Source of the DNA: Arctopsyche grandis
Lineage: Eukaryota; Arthropoda; Insecta; Trichoptera; Hydropsychidae
Assembly (NCBI RefSeq): GCF_051622035.1
Contig: NC_135357.1
Span: forward strand, 19,899,256-19,963,255
DNA: 64,000 nucleotides
Direction: 5' to 3'
Under the pieces are notes generated by a model, which saw only the letters and a list, made by a program, of their open reading frames with translations, did no database searches and had not been told where the DNA came from. The position numbers and the translations under genes are program-made. Positions 14,265 through 26,396 of this stretch are shown here, piece by piece; the stretch's first letter is position 1, and every line of letters begins with the position of its first letter.

Positions 14265-17044
14265 TTCAATAAGTTATTTAATTATAAAAAAATGGTACTT
14301 AAAAAATTGATCCAAATTTTACCAAAAAAATAAAAATTCAATAAAAAAATTACTTAATGTTTCAAATGAACAGATTGTAAATATAGCGGAAAATAAAATA
14401 CAATAATTTAAAAAACGCCAAGTTTTCCACCGATACATCATCACTGGCAAGACACTGATCGATGATCTTTTTCTTCAGGCACAGTGGCATTTAGGATTTG
14501 AAAACATTCAGAATAAAGGCAAATAATAATTGAACTTTAAAATATATACATATTTTTAAAACTGGAAACCTTGAAAACTTTTAAATATATATCACAATGT
14601 AGTTACAAATATGTTTATCATTCTATATGTACATATGTACATACATATATGTGTACATGTATATAGGATTTTATTTTTAATTTTTGTTCGAAAATTCGTA
14701 TCTTACTTTAAGCCAGCTGATATGTATCGAGGGTAAGGAATAGGATGATACAGGAATCATGAAAGAAATATTAGAAGATTGAAGCACTCGGATTTTTTTT
14801 TTTTTTCGTCTAGATTTAGTATTCGAAAGGCGTGATGGTCTTACTCAGACAAAACTGCCTACGTGCCACAGACGCCAGATCCTCGTTGCCTCGAGGCGAT
14901 TACGTGGATAACAACTTTCTTCTATAAGACGCTAAAATGTTTATCTACAATTTCAAATATAAATTTTCGTAGGTATTTTAGCTCGATTCATTCTGGTAAT
15001 CCGACCGATTTCTATGTGAAATTAAATCGAAAACGCTTTTGATGCCGCCGCATGTCGCCCAGTTGAATGAAATTGAAAACGTTCACTTAATTCAATATTG
15101 GACCATTGCGATTCGAGAAAATTGTTCAAAACGTGCAGCCGAATGAAGGTGGGATGATTTTTTCGACACTTCAATATAACGGTAATCCATTCCAGCTACA
15201 TAATATTTTTCATTTGTATACGTATACAATACATACATATAGTATGTATATGTACATTCGTAGTTGATGACTTAACTAGCTGACTTCAAACTTCCCTTCT
15301 TTCGGGCTGAACAAGCCACTTAATTTTCGGAAGCTGTGACTGTGACTCGCTCAGAATCAACATCGGGTACTCGGGTGCTTATCCCAAAACTTTGTTGCTC
15401 TCGTAGAATACGAGGAGTAAAATAGGTGTCGGTGAATGTTTGAGAACACTTTCACTGGGGATAGCATCGACCCTTACCGGCGGCCCAAGTTTTAAGAGCA
15501 CTTCTGTGTAATTTAATTGGTCGGTCCTGAATCGTACATATATCCAGAAGTTCATCCCACGGATGAGGTTTACAAATATCATAAACGAATTCGCTCCCTA
15601 ACACAATATGAACTTACATTTAACACTCAATCTCTGCTGAATTATATAAAACTGGTGTCACTGGATAAATATACGTTATTGAAGCTGAAGAATTATTACT
15701 ATGAAATATTATCGAATTGATATTATAATACGAAGATTGACAAAAATAATTAACATTTTATACATTACGTTTATACAGGTGTTTGATATATAAAAATGTT
15801 GAATAGCGTAAAGTAAAAATTGTTAATTACCTATTTTAATAGAGCACAATTTATAGGCTGGTCTAGACAAGAAATGGAAAGGGAAAAAATTTTCAATCTA
15901 GTAAAGGAAATTAATTTTTCAATGTAGTTCCTGGTATTTAAATTGACTTACACGTCTACCTCCATGTAAGCTATGACTGTGACAAAACTTAGTTATATAT
16001 TTGGTCAAATTTCGGTATGTAGGTAGGTAAGTAGGTATTTACATACATACAACGAAATTTTCGGTACTTACATTTATTAAACTTATTACTGTGAAGTTTG
16101 CCTTTTTTCAAATATAATGTAAGTTTTGGAGTAATCAATCAAACAACTTGATTCTATTTAACGATGTTCTTAAATTAATATCAATACTGAAAGAAAACTT
16201 TTAAGCGGCCTAAGTTTATAACTGAAAATGTATAGAAAAAGTTTTTCACAGTGAAAGAATATCGTTGTATTATATTATATAATCGAGCTGAATTATTGTT
16301 TGTTAAAGATTTCGTTGCTTAATTAATCCGAGACCGTTGTAAAGCTAGTAGATATCACTCGAGTCCAAAATTTATCCCCGGCACCCCTTGTGCGAACACT
16401 TAACCTTTTGACCGTCGACTCCTCGCTTGTTTTGTTGTCCATTCACCCGTTAAATAAATAATCAACTTAACAGATGGTTACCGCGTTTAAATTAATCTAA
16501 CCCTTAACCCACAACCGCGCTCTTAAAATTATGAGAAACTATAATAACCGAGCGACGAATTTTATCCAGAAATACTTTATCAAATCAACGTCAAACGCAC
16601 TCCCCGACTTAAATTGTAGGGTCACAACTTATCCAATTAACACACCTTCGTAAATTCATCGAATTTCCATCCGAAGTAACAACTCAAGCTGAAATTACGT
16701 TTTTGCTGGATAACTTTCGTCTCGCTGCAAAGAAAAGGACGGGTGCATTTTATTTGAGTTGTTTATCCTTCTGAGAATTTTATACGTTTAAATTAAATGC
16801 ACAATGTGTTGTCACATATTGACTCGTTACTCAAACCTACTTACTCCATTCTAAAATTAATATTGCTAAAATTAAAGTACATAGTATATAATAAATTACA
16901 GAAATATACAAACTCAGTACAAGCAATTTTCAGTACAAGCAAGGAAAAAGATCGTCGATCTATTTGTTTTGTCAAATGATGACGTATCGATGTGAAACCT
17001 GTACATTGAACGCCAAGATCCAATTCACTCAAATTGTAAGTATG
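14265..17044. other. No gene recognised; AT-rich intergenic DNA
   Basis: I see no coding exon, RNA gene or intact element. It contains ATGTAC/TACATATGTA-type palindromic runs (14628-14665, 15225-15260, 16030-16052). At 15488-15540 there is weak resemblance (TTTAAGAGCACTTCTG, then GGTCGGTCC) to the body of the SINE at 29413. Short open frames here have no protein-like character. Confidence 0.6.
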
Positions 17045-17365
17045 GAGTGGTCTTTTCTCGGCATAATAAGAAGAGATAGAAAACGGAATACGTGAAAGAT
17101 GAAAGTATGACGAGGGTAGTGGATGTAATTAAAGAGTGAAGAGATTGAAATGGCAATAAGCAGGTTACGTAGCTAGAAAAATGGACGAAATGTGAACAGA
17201 AAAATGTGCTAGAATGGTACCCGGTAGAATGTATAATGATGAAAGGTGTAGAGTAAGATTGATGAGAGTTGTGTAAAAAAGAGACGAATGGAAGTGCTTT
17301 GGAGAGGTTTTATCCAAAATTAAATGGTAAATGGCTGTAAATGATAAGGATGATGATGAATACAT
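17045..17365 (+). pseudogene. RTE-like LINE, C-terminal relic
   Basis: In one frame with several stops the translation contains KRLKWQ, AGYVARKMDE, a Cys-Ala-Arg-Met block, then KRDEWKCFGEVLSKIKW. These match the order of the RTE-class C-terminal tail (RLKWQWAGHVAR, then a W-P-R-G block, then EW..LGEA...W). A second copy lies inverted at 23945-24240 and shares long nearly identical stretches, for example GGAAACGGAATATGTGA-like and GAGACGAATGGAAGTG. Both are dead. Assignment to RTE rests on motif order only. Confidence 0.65.
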
Positions 17366-17684
17366 ACATACATATGTACATTTGTAGTTCCAAATAGTAG
17401 CCAATATTTGTATATTACTTTTGGCAACCCAATTTCATAAATTGTATCGCTTTATTTATAAAAATGTTTTTGTATTTATTAAGCCTCATGTACTTCTGGT
17501 TTTACAATTATATGTGTTTTGTAAATATTTGCTTATAGATTCTTACAATTTCAAAAAACGTTACGGAAAGTTCGCATTACGTCAATGTATTTGAGGCAAT
17601 TATCAAAATTCTGTAAATTTGCATTTTAAATAAAACTTCCGGTGTATCATATCTTTCTGTTATATTCCTTTTACTTTTATTCCG
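17366..17684. other. No gene recognised
   Basis: AT-rich sequence between an RTE relic and a Helitron-like repeat; nothing further seen. Confidence 0.5.
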
Positions 17685-18000
17685 TATCTATACACATATG
17701 TATATAAGAATCTGTCACGGATGCATTCCTATAGCATTGAACCGATTACGATGAAACTTACAAGAGTTGTTGTGTGCATGTCCGCGATGATTTCTGTAAA
17801 AAAATCCCCCAAAAAAGGGAACGGAAACGAGAAAAATGGGAATGAGTGGCATTGCATGGCAAATAATTTCAAATCAGCTCACAACCTACGTTGTTAGGGT
17901 AAAATACACAAACAATTAAATAATTGAAAAAGTGTTCGCCGCCTGCGTTTTTCCGACAAATGGGAACGGTAACGGGAACGGGAACAGGAATAAAATAAAT
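17685..18000 (+). repeat. Helitron-like dispersed repeat, copy A
   Basis: It contains ACCGATTACGATGAAACTTA, TGTGCATGTCCGCGATGA and TTCTGTAAAAAAATC, then an acgggaacgggaac-rich tail. The same order is found at 21500-21780 and 35985-36425. The sequence resembles a widespread insect repeat with a TCTATATATATAAAAATG-type start and a GCATGCCGGGTTCAGCTA end that is usually classed as non-autonomous Helitron. That class is from memory and not proven here. It has no coding capacity. Confidence 0.55.
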
Positions 18001-19140
18001 GCATGATCAAATTTACTAATCTTAGATTGATCGTTCGCAATATTTTTATTCGGTGAAATATTTTCATACAAAATTTTTAAACTATCTATCGAGTGATTGT
18101 ATTGTCTTTTCCAACTAGTATTACAACATACAGGTAGACATCTAAAATAAACTACTATTCCCAAGTGATATTTCACATGTTGTAATAAAAATTCTCTTAT
18201 TTTGATTATATGAAATATATAGGTACGTATGTACATATGTACATATAATACATATATTACATATATTTTTCTTCGAAAAAGATAAATATACCTTTTATGA
18301 GAGGCATTAAATCAGTATTGAAAAATCACTCTGACGACATCGGATTTATATTTGAACGTTCGTCTATTTTCGTATTTGTGGGATGTATTTTCGTATTTAA
18401 TGCCCTGTCCTGCTTATACTCGATCAAAGCTTGTCCACGCCATTTCTAGAATTTGTCATAAAAGGTACAAATTGTATGTGCATATGTATGTATGTTGAAT
18501 GAAAGAGCGTGTGCCATGAACTGAACTGAACCTGGAGTTTACTTTGTTCGAACGACCTGGACATTTTACTCGGGTGCGCTTTCTCAAACGTAAATCACAA
18601 TGCGACACCGCCATATACACGATACGTTCACTTTCGATTCCAATTCTCAGTACAACGATCTCCATTTCACCGGGTTTGAATAAATCTACTAGATAATAAA
18701 ATCGAAGCGAACACATGTATGTATGTTGGCAGTCGATAAAATTCATAAATCACACACGTGAAATATTCTGTACCTGTTTCGTTTTTTCCTCTCCTATTTT
18801 TCTTTCTTTTCCTTTTTTTTGTCATTGTGTTTTATGTGATATTTTCTAGTTCGAATATTGTGAATCTCGAGATGGAAAAAAGTACGATGCTTCGGCCACT
18901 AGAGAGCACCAAGACGTCCAGGTTTTATTGAATTTCAGTGCACGTACAAGTCCGTGGCTACACTAGCAATGGGTGTCCATTATCCCGTTGTGCAGTTTCG
19001 TGTCCTTTGTATTATATTTGATTTCGTATTTTATCTTGTTACATCATATTCTTTGAGATCACCGTTATAAAGAATTTACGTCATTTTCAACCAAGTATTT
19101 ATATAAATTTTTCTGTTTTATTTAAAAAAGTTATGTGTAT
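18001..19140. other. No gene recognised
   Basis: AT-rich sequence with (TACATA)n-type runs at 18222-18265 and 18476-18496. The minus-strand open frame at 18456-18746 has no recognisable domain and I do not call it a gene. Confidence 0.5.
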
Positions 19141-20025
19141 ATGAGCCGTTACATTAAAAAGTAGCGGAAGTCCAATTTTCAGTTCCAAAAACACTACATA
19201 TTATGTTTGACTTTACAAATTGTTATCACTTATTTTATTTATTTATTTATTTTATTCTAAACAGACAATTGTGGCATAACAGGAATTCCTAAAGCGCCAC
19301 AATGGTCAAAAAATATAACACAAAAAAAAACAAAATAACAATTAAACATAAATTAATACATAACGAAAATAATATACTCATCAATTATACATAAAAAATA
19401 CATTTGAACATAAACATAAATACATCCATACATAAACATAAAAAATAGCATTTAATAATAACAGATAAAGTAAAAATATCAAATAAAAAATATAGCATAA
19501 GGAATGCCTTGCACCTACAGCCACTTCCAATAAATATGTAAGAAACAACTACAAATACAAAACATCCCTGTAAGGCCCAAATGGAAGAGAGTTAATCAAA
19601 ATTTCATTCATAAATCACAATCAATCATGAAAGCAATGATGAGGGAAGACTACCAGATAAATGGGTTAGAGTAATTTCCGACAATTTACGCTCACTAAGG
19701 TGGAAAATATCACATTCAGTCTCGGCAGCAACGATTTCATTAAGAAGTCGAATAGCTCTTGGAATAGGAGCCATTCGAAAAAGAACTGTGCGGGCAGGAG
19801 GTACAGCCAACAAATGATGATGTCTACCACGCGCATAGTGATTAGGGACATAAAGTCCCATTTTAATGCGATATGTCCAGAATCTCAGAAACGCAGCATA
19901 AATGTTACAGGCCACCAGTATTTTTAAATATTGCTAAACGCATAACATTATATTTAATGTTTTGCGAGATATTTATCGAAGTGTAGAAAAGTGGACCTTT
20001 GCCACTTTCAATTATAATGGCTCAT
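19141..20025. mobile_element. MITE with ATGAGCCGTTA termini, split by a LINE
   Basis: The left end reads ATGAGCCGTTACATT and the right end AATTATAATGGCTCAT, so the termini are inverted repeats. Internal pieces (CGGAAGTCCAATTTTCAG on the left; CCAGAATCTCAGAAA, TTAATGTTTTGCGAGATATT on the right) are found uninterrupted in the neighbouring copy at 20163-20390. Here they are separated by the LINE at about 19231-19858. The MITE was therefore present before the LINE inserted. The family is not recognised. Confidence 0.7.
19231..19858 (-). mobile_element. 5'-truncated Jockey/CR1-like LINE, copy A
   Basis: The minus-strand frame ending at 19625 contains NHYARGRHHHLL, PARTVLFRMAPIPRAIRLL and CDIFHLSERKLSEI. 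This is the C-terminus of the same family as the copy at 43745-45710, and this copy keeps a longer C-terminal end. Upstream homology stops at about 19858, a 5' truncation typical of target-primed integration. The 3' end on this strand has the hairpin (stem arms 19266-19275 and 19296-19305) followed by an ATAAATAAAT tail. Confidence 0.85.
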
Positions 20026-20162
20026 ATGTAAGTATTTTAGAAAACAGCTACTCAAAGATTTTCTTTTGATGAAAAACCAATCCATTAACTTATTAGTAAA
20101 AAAAAATTATTCATATTTGTCAATTGACTGTTTATAAATATATACATTATAAATACCTACAT

Positions 20163-20390
20163 ATGAGCTATGTATATATTTGAAAGTGGCGGAAGCCCAA
20201 TTTTAAGTTTCAAAAACACTATTTCTGTTTTACTAAATTCAAAAAGTCCAGAATCTCAGAAAATCAGCATAAACGTATCAGAGACTACCAGTATTTTTTA
20301 AATATTGTAAAATGCAAAACATTACATTTAATGTTTTGCGAGATATTTCCCGAAATGAAGAACAATGGACTTTCAAATATAACGGCTCAT
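20163..20390. mobile_element. MITE with ATGAGC termini, uninterrupted copy
   Basis: This is the intact relative of the split MITE 140 bp to its left. Shared blocks are GTGGCGGAAGCCCAATTTTA, CAAAAACACTA, AGAATCTCAGAAAATCAGC and TAATGTTTTGCGAGATATTT, ending in TATAACGGCTCAT. Both copies lie in the same orientation. It has no coding capacity. Confidence 0.65.
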
Positions 20391-21499
20391 ATGTCTGCAT
20401 ATATCACATTTAAAATTAATATCTATGAAATATCCGTTAGCTTACAGTAAAACTCGTTGAAACGGATATGTTTCATTTCAGCATTAACCACCTGACTGGT
20501 CGACATTGTCTAAGATATCTGAACAGCAGACGTTCATTAAAATTCGAACGTCACCGGTAAGAAAACTACAATAGTATCAATAGCAATGCTTTCAAATGAA
20601 ACTGATACTCTCACACTGATTAAAGATTATTCAGAGATATTCATTTTTAAAATGAATATTTCTGAAGACTTTGCGTCGCGACGCTGTGCATACATTGTAC
20701 ATATTTACATAATATATGTACATATGTATTTGCTAACATAAACTAAATTAATACTTAAAGGCCGTCACTAAAGCAAAACCCAAGCTGCGTATTCTAGGTG
20801 GTCGTATATTTCGGAAGATTTGCGGTCGAACCTGGCAGACAACCCCAACACCAATTTATGACAGTTGGTGCTGACACCGACAACTTAACAGTTGTTTTCG
20901 CACATTGCTGAAATTCACATTAGTGTAAAATTGGAGTCATTAAAAATTTGCCCACTCTCGAGCACCACTTTCCGCATAATTTATTTTGAAAGCGTAAAAT
21001 CCCTTAATGAACGTACGTACACATTTATTTCTATGTGAAAAACATCAAGTACAAACTTTTACGTTTAATACAAAGCTTTTCTGCGACCAACTGTTTCTAA
21101 CGACTATTGAATGGTCTTTCCTGTATCAGCACTAAATATAAAACGAGCTTTCTGCTTGTACTCTACTTTTCTTTTGTTATATTTGCAACATGTGTAGGTA
21201 TGTACATATATACTCATGTATACGATCAATACATTTCATTAAACATCGAACTGACTAAGTTTAATATGATTTGAAACTGTATGCATTTATATTTGACCAT
21301 ATTTCCCAGGACTCAAAAACAAGAAGCTCCGCAAAAATATTATCCTTCCCCCCTCCCCCTATTAAAAAAATGTGTTAGACGTCCAAGAATTTTATAATTT
21401 TTTCGTCAGAAAACTATTAATAATGTCAAGGAATTACATTTTTTTTTCAGAATGCATAATTATTGTATACCTACAAGGAAAATATAAAAGAGATAAAAA
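20391..21499. other. No gene recognised
   Basis: AT-rich sequence with a C-rich run at about 21346-21360. I found no domain, RNA gene or transposon end here. Confidence 0.5.
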
Positions 21500-21780
21500 A
21501 TATCTATAGATATAAAATTGAATGTCTATTTGTCTGTCTCGTATAGGCTCCTAAACCACTTAACCGATTACGATGGAACTTTCAGGATTTGTTGTATGTA
21601 TGTCCGGGAAGATTACTGTGAAAAAAAACGGGGAAAAACCTCTTAATAATAATATTCGTAATTACGATTTTACCGATACCAGTTGGTTTGAAGAGACTTT
21701 CGGCTTTGAAGAGACGTTAATAGAGCTCCAACCATCACTTGAAACGGGAACTTATGTATGTAAATGTACATTTATATAAT
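21500..21780 (+). repeat. Helitron-like dispersed repeat, copy B
   Basis: It begins near TCTATAGATATAAAATTG followed by TATTTGTCTGTCTC, then ACCGATTACGATGGAACTTT and GTATGTATGTCCGGGAAGAT, in the same order as copies A and C. The start TCTATAGATATAAAA is close to the usual TCTATATATATAAAA opening of the insect family it resembles. The open frame within it (21573-21779) is not a gene. Confidence 0.5.
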
Positions 21781-23944
21781 ATATTTGTTTTTTGGGAAGC
21801 AAATTGATTTGTAAAACAGGAAGAATGGTCACCCCACTTATTATTGATATTGAATATCTGAATTCGCTGCAATCTCTGTGGTTTCAAATATATTTCAAGT
21901 AGTGAATTCATCAAATGAGAAGTTGCGTTTTAAATGATTCCGTATTTTGTATACTAAGTTGACTTTCCATTTCTACTAAAAAATCTTAATTGAAAAACTT
22001 TCTGCTCGCAAGATCCATCTGGACACTGAAAGGTCCTCTTCTTTTTTTTCAAACTTTTAAAGCAAATAGCGACAAAACATTTTTTTTATTATTATTAAAT
22101 TAAGCGAACGAAGACGTTACCAACTTCCTCAATGAGATTTTCACGGTGCGAACTTTACAATAGGCACGTTGAAATTTTTTTTGTAATTTGTTTTTATTTT
22201 CATTTTTTAAACAAATACGATACAAACATAATATAAACATAGATTATGATGACACATTGAAAATGAAAACCATTCTAGGACTGGTAGAACAAATTTCCAT
22301 TTGTGTACTAATCAAATTTCATGCAAATGGCGTTCACGAAAATGCTTTAAATTGCCATCTATTTTTGAAGTTCATTGTACATACACATATATGTATGTAT
22401 GTATATGTATACAAATAATGAATGTACATATTTATATTTCAATGCGTTGCAATTTAAATTTGCCCACTTTTAAACAAAAAAAAGTAGCCATGATTAACTC
22501 GATAAAATATTTTATTACAATAAAATAGACCAAAAGGTATTTATCGACGATTTGAAGTCGAATGTATATTCTTCGGGGCGATGCGAGCGGTGCAAATATT
22601 TACAATGCCAATTTAGCGATTTCCAACAAATATTGGTAAAACCAAATTAAATTGTGAATCCTGCGAAGGTTCAAAGGGTTCACCATTTATCCCTAAATAA
22701 TTAAATTAACCTGCAACATATTCGTTCACTTGTAAAACGCGCATAAGACGATAAACCGCAAACGTTTCGTCTCCTCGGCGATTCATCTCGTTTGATTATA
22801 CCATATTGAATTCCAGCAATTCAAATATCATTCACAAGATAAATTCAGAGCATTTTAAATTCGATATTTTATAATACCGGACACTTACTGAAGATATAAT
22901 AATTTTTCTATTATATGTATGTATATTTAACATTATTTGATTGGTTAATGACTTGCTTTATAATTTAATTTGGTAGATTTAAATGTAGAATATATATTTA
23001 TATAATATGAAAAATTGACTTGAAATGGATTCGAACCCTCGTTATCGCGTCAACCAGCGGTCAGACTCAACCGATACACAATCTGAGATTTATGGTTCAC
23101 GCTAACTTTCCTACGTTTAATCGTACGCGGCTATCTTTTGATTTACGACATTCAATAAATTGGGGAAATTTTATTTTTCTCAAATATACTCGAATTGAAT
23201 TGAATACATTTGATTTAAACGCATTATGCCTACTGGACCACTAGTCATTCAAACGTTACCGTTATAAAACTGAACATTTCGAATAAGAACTAAACAAATA
23301 ACCGATGAAAAACTTCGGGAAATTTACTCTTTCCTTTGTCCACATAGAACACGGCAAAACTCTCTAAAGACGCACACTGCAAATTGTTTAACGGCTAAAA
23401 CAAATTCTCTTCACTCGTCGACTGTGAATTTTAACTATTTACCTAACAAGTGAACAAATATATGAATAATTGTAAACTCAATGTATTTTAATACAATGAT
23501 TTTACTAAGGCGATATTTCCCATACTTGCAATTCTTGTAGGTTTGAATACTTGTCGATTATGTATTTAAAACACTCAAAGATTTTAATGAAATAGCATGA
23601 ATTTATGTACATTTTTCGATTACAAGAAAGTTGTCTCAATTTTGAAAAATACCATTTAGAGAAGTTGGATTTCAATAATAAAACAAATTAAATGAAAAAG
23701 TGAATATAAAAGTATTTTTAAGCAATAAAAAATCAAAATCAATAGAAAAAGCATCTTTCAATTGATTTTTTTTTAAACTTTTGACACAGCAATACTAGAT
23801 TTTGAATTTATTAAAGACCGCGAAAGCCAAAAATCTGTAAAAATTGCACATTTTTCAAACGCTCATATTATTGTCATATTCGAATTCAGTGGGTCCAATA
23901 TTAGTAAATATTGATTAATTTTCGCTCCGGTAGTTATTTTTGTT
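21781..23944. other. No gene recognised; one B-box-like SINE trace
   Basis: Mostly AT-rich single-copy-looking DNA. On the minus strand at about 23024-23085 there is GGGTTCGAATCC preceded by a TATCGGTTGAG-like block, which resembles the B and A boxes of a tRNA-derived SINE. The T-stem does not close, so it is not a functional tRNA gene. Confidence 0.45.
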
Positions 23945-24240
23945 GCTCAGTGTAACATCATTTACAGCACTCGCAATCCAATGCTCTCCAACACACTTCC
24001 ATTCGTCTCTGTTTTGTACAACTCTCATCCATCTCAGCGTACCAATTTTACATTCTCTCAGACACCATTCTAGTACTTTTCGTCCATTCTTCTAGCTACG
24101 TGACCGGCCTATTGACATTTAAATCTCTTCACTTGTAATACTTCTCACTCACATATTCCGTTTCCTATCTCCTTGTGCTGAACATTCAGCATTCCATACT
24201 CTTTTGGGTGCGTTGGACTTTATGTAACATCTCGGCGTTC
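23945..24240 (-). pseudogene. RTE-like LINE, C-terminal relic (second copy)
   Basis: The reverse complement gives the same tail as the relic at 17045: GGTCACGTAGCTAGAA, then AATGGACGAA, then AGAGACGAATGGAAGTG (RDEWKC) and GGAGAGCATTGGA. Stops and frame breaks are present. The pair suggests one RTE family once active in this region. Confidence 0.6.
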
Positions 24241-26305
24241 AGTATCCAAGAATAACATCGTACGATGCATGAAAATTTAGACTGTAAGAAATTGCTATGA
24301 TATGATATTCATGATGCTTTAATTAATCCTAGTAAAAAAATTAGTTTTGGTGCGATTATACAAACTATGCATTTTAGCATTTGGTTGCATCAGCTGCACA
24401 AAGCATCGGCCAAACTCCATTTCTACCATTCAAAAGTTAGCACTCCAACATGCAAATTTTTCTTCCTCCATTCAATCACGCCATCTTGCTTCCGAATGAG
24501 TTCAATTGAAAACTTCCGTGTCCAGACTCCACTACGGAGACATAATTATCAGTATAGAAATTTTCTCAAAAAATAAAACATTGACATTCGGTATTTGTTT
24601 TTGAATACATGCATTATACATGCCCGTTTATATACATATACATATGTACATATGTATGAATGTACGTTCACGCGATTGAATGTAACGAGTATTAATCTCA
24701 AAATCGTCATGTCGTGATATTGCCAGGAAATTGTCACGAAATCAAATATCAGTCTCATTTGTGAGCTTTGCTCTGCACTCTCGCTACACCTCGAAACAAA
24801 TGTTGATTCACCATTGAACGACTCTCGTGAATTCATATACCTACATATGTATATGTAAAAATGTGAATATTTGTGTATGTTCGTTGACACGCAGATTATG
24901 ATTTTCAAATTTACAAACTTGTTTTAATAATGATTTTTCGAACCGTGTTCCTACACATTTTCCGCCAGTTCAAACATGCAAATATATCCGGTCGACACAA
25001 TTCCACGCTGATTTCATACCATATAATATCCCTCGAGTATAGATCGTGTATGTACATACGAGTTTGAAATAAATTGAAAACATGCTAGTACATTCTGATT
25101 AAATACGGGAATTTTCGGCTTTTCCCGTGTCGTAAAAAAAATCTACATTGTAATATGATCCACAAACAGAGAGCTGGTTATGAAAATAAGTTGACACTAT
25201 GCATCATCGTATATGTATGTATGTACATACATGGTAGTACAGTAGAGTTTTCGCAAATTGGCTCTAGCGTCAAACACCACAACAAACTTTTCCTTTCAAA
25301 GCCTATTTCGTACAGCACGGAAGGTCGACACAAACTCTCTGATAAGCTAAGAAAGCTAACACGAAATTCAATGTAGCATGCAGCTGCTCTAATATATTAA
25401 ATAATAATATTTCATCGATAATGATGAAATATTATTATTATGATTACTATTTTAATGATATGAATACTTTGATACTATTTTTAATTTCTTGCTATGACAA
25501 TCGGCTTATTTCTTAAATGACAGTTCGAATATTTTATTACTTTATCTACATATACATACGTAGTAACAATAGATGAAGTTTTTTTATGTTATATTTATGC
25601 AACAGAAATTTTTTTTTGTATGAAAATTTAATAAACAAAATCGTGAAATAAAAAAAACAATAGAATATGATATTTTATTTTTCCAATTATTTATTTAAAT
25701 AAATTTTTATTTTGCCCAATAAGTCGATATATGTATATGTACATACTTATACATATATTTTACAGTTCAAATGTTCACTTTGGTTCCTTCATGAACATAC
25801 TAGTTTGTTCATACAAGAACTTTTGGTTTTAGTTTGAGTGTTAATAGTCAAAAAGTTATTTTCAAATAAACTCACCAAACGTCGCATGAAACTTTTATAG
25901 CTGTCAAAACTATTATGCTGTCAAAATTTTTGGGATGTCAAATAATTAAAAAGGAAATCTTATGGAAACCACACTACAACGTTGCTATAAATACCATTTC
26001 CATTAATTTTGCAACCCAGGATATGTACATATACATACACAGAGGATGTGACAAACGATTGAGAATACTTTATACTTATGAACAATAGTTTAATATACAT
26101 ATAATAGAACAAACTAGTTCGTTTGTCGATTTTAACTGAGTACACTATAGTATACTTAGGCCAGATTGGTTCGTGTATGAACAAACTAGTATGTTTGCAC
26201 ACTTTGGACTGTAACATATACATATGTACATATATAAATTCAATTTAATGTGAAATTAAATAAGTTTTGATACATATACAGATATTATACAACAAAGTAA
26301 TTGTT
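24241..26305. other. No gene recognised
   Basis: AT-rich DNA. At 25403-25440 there is a short palindrome (AATATTTCATCGATAATGAT, then GAAATATTATTATT). TACATATGTA-type runs occur at 24630-24665 and 25203-25233. Open frames show no domain. Confidence 0.5.
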
Positions 26306-26314
26306 ATTGGGTGT

Positions 26315-26316
<2 letters not shown>

Positions 26317-26392
<76 letters not shown>
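26317..26392. repeat. (TA)n microsatellite
   Basis: About 75 bp of pure alternating TA. It creates artificial Tyr-Ile open frames on both strands. A similar tract lies at 62746-62818. Confidence 0.97.

Positions 26393-26396
<4 letters not shown>

Noticed and set aside
23024-23085. tRNA gene on the minus strand (GGGTTCGAATCC)
   Set aside because: The T-stem does not pair and no acceptor stem is found; at most a SINE trace.
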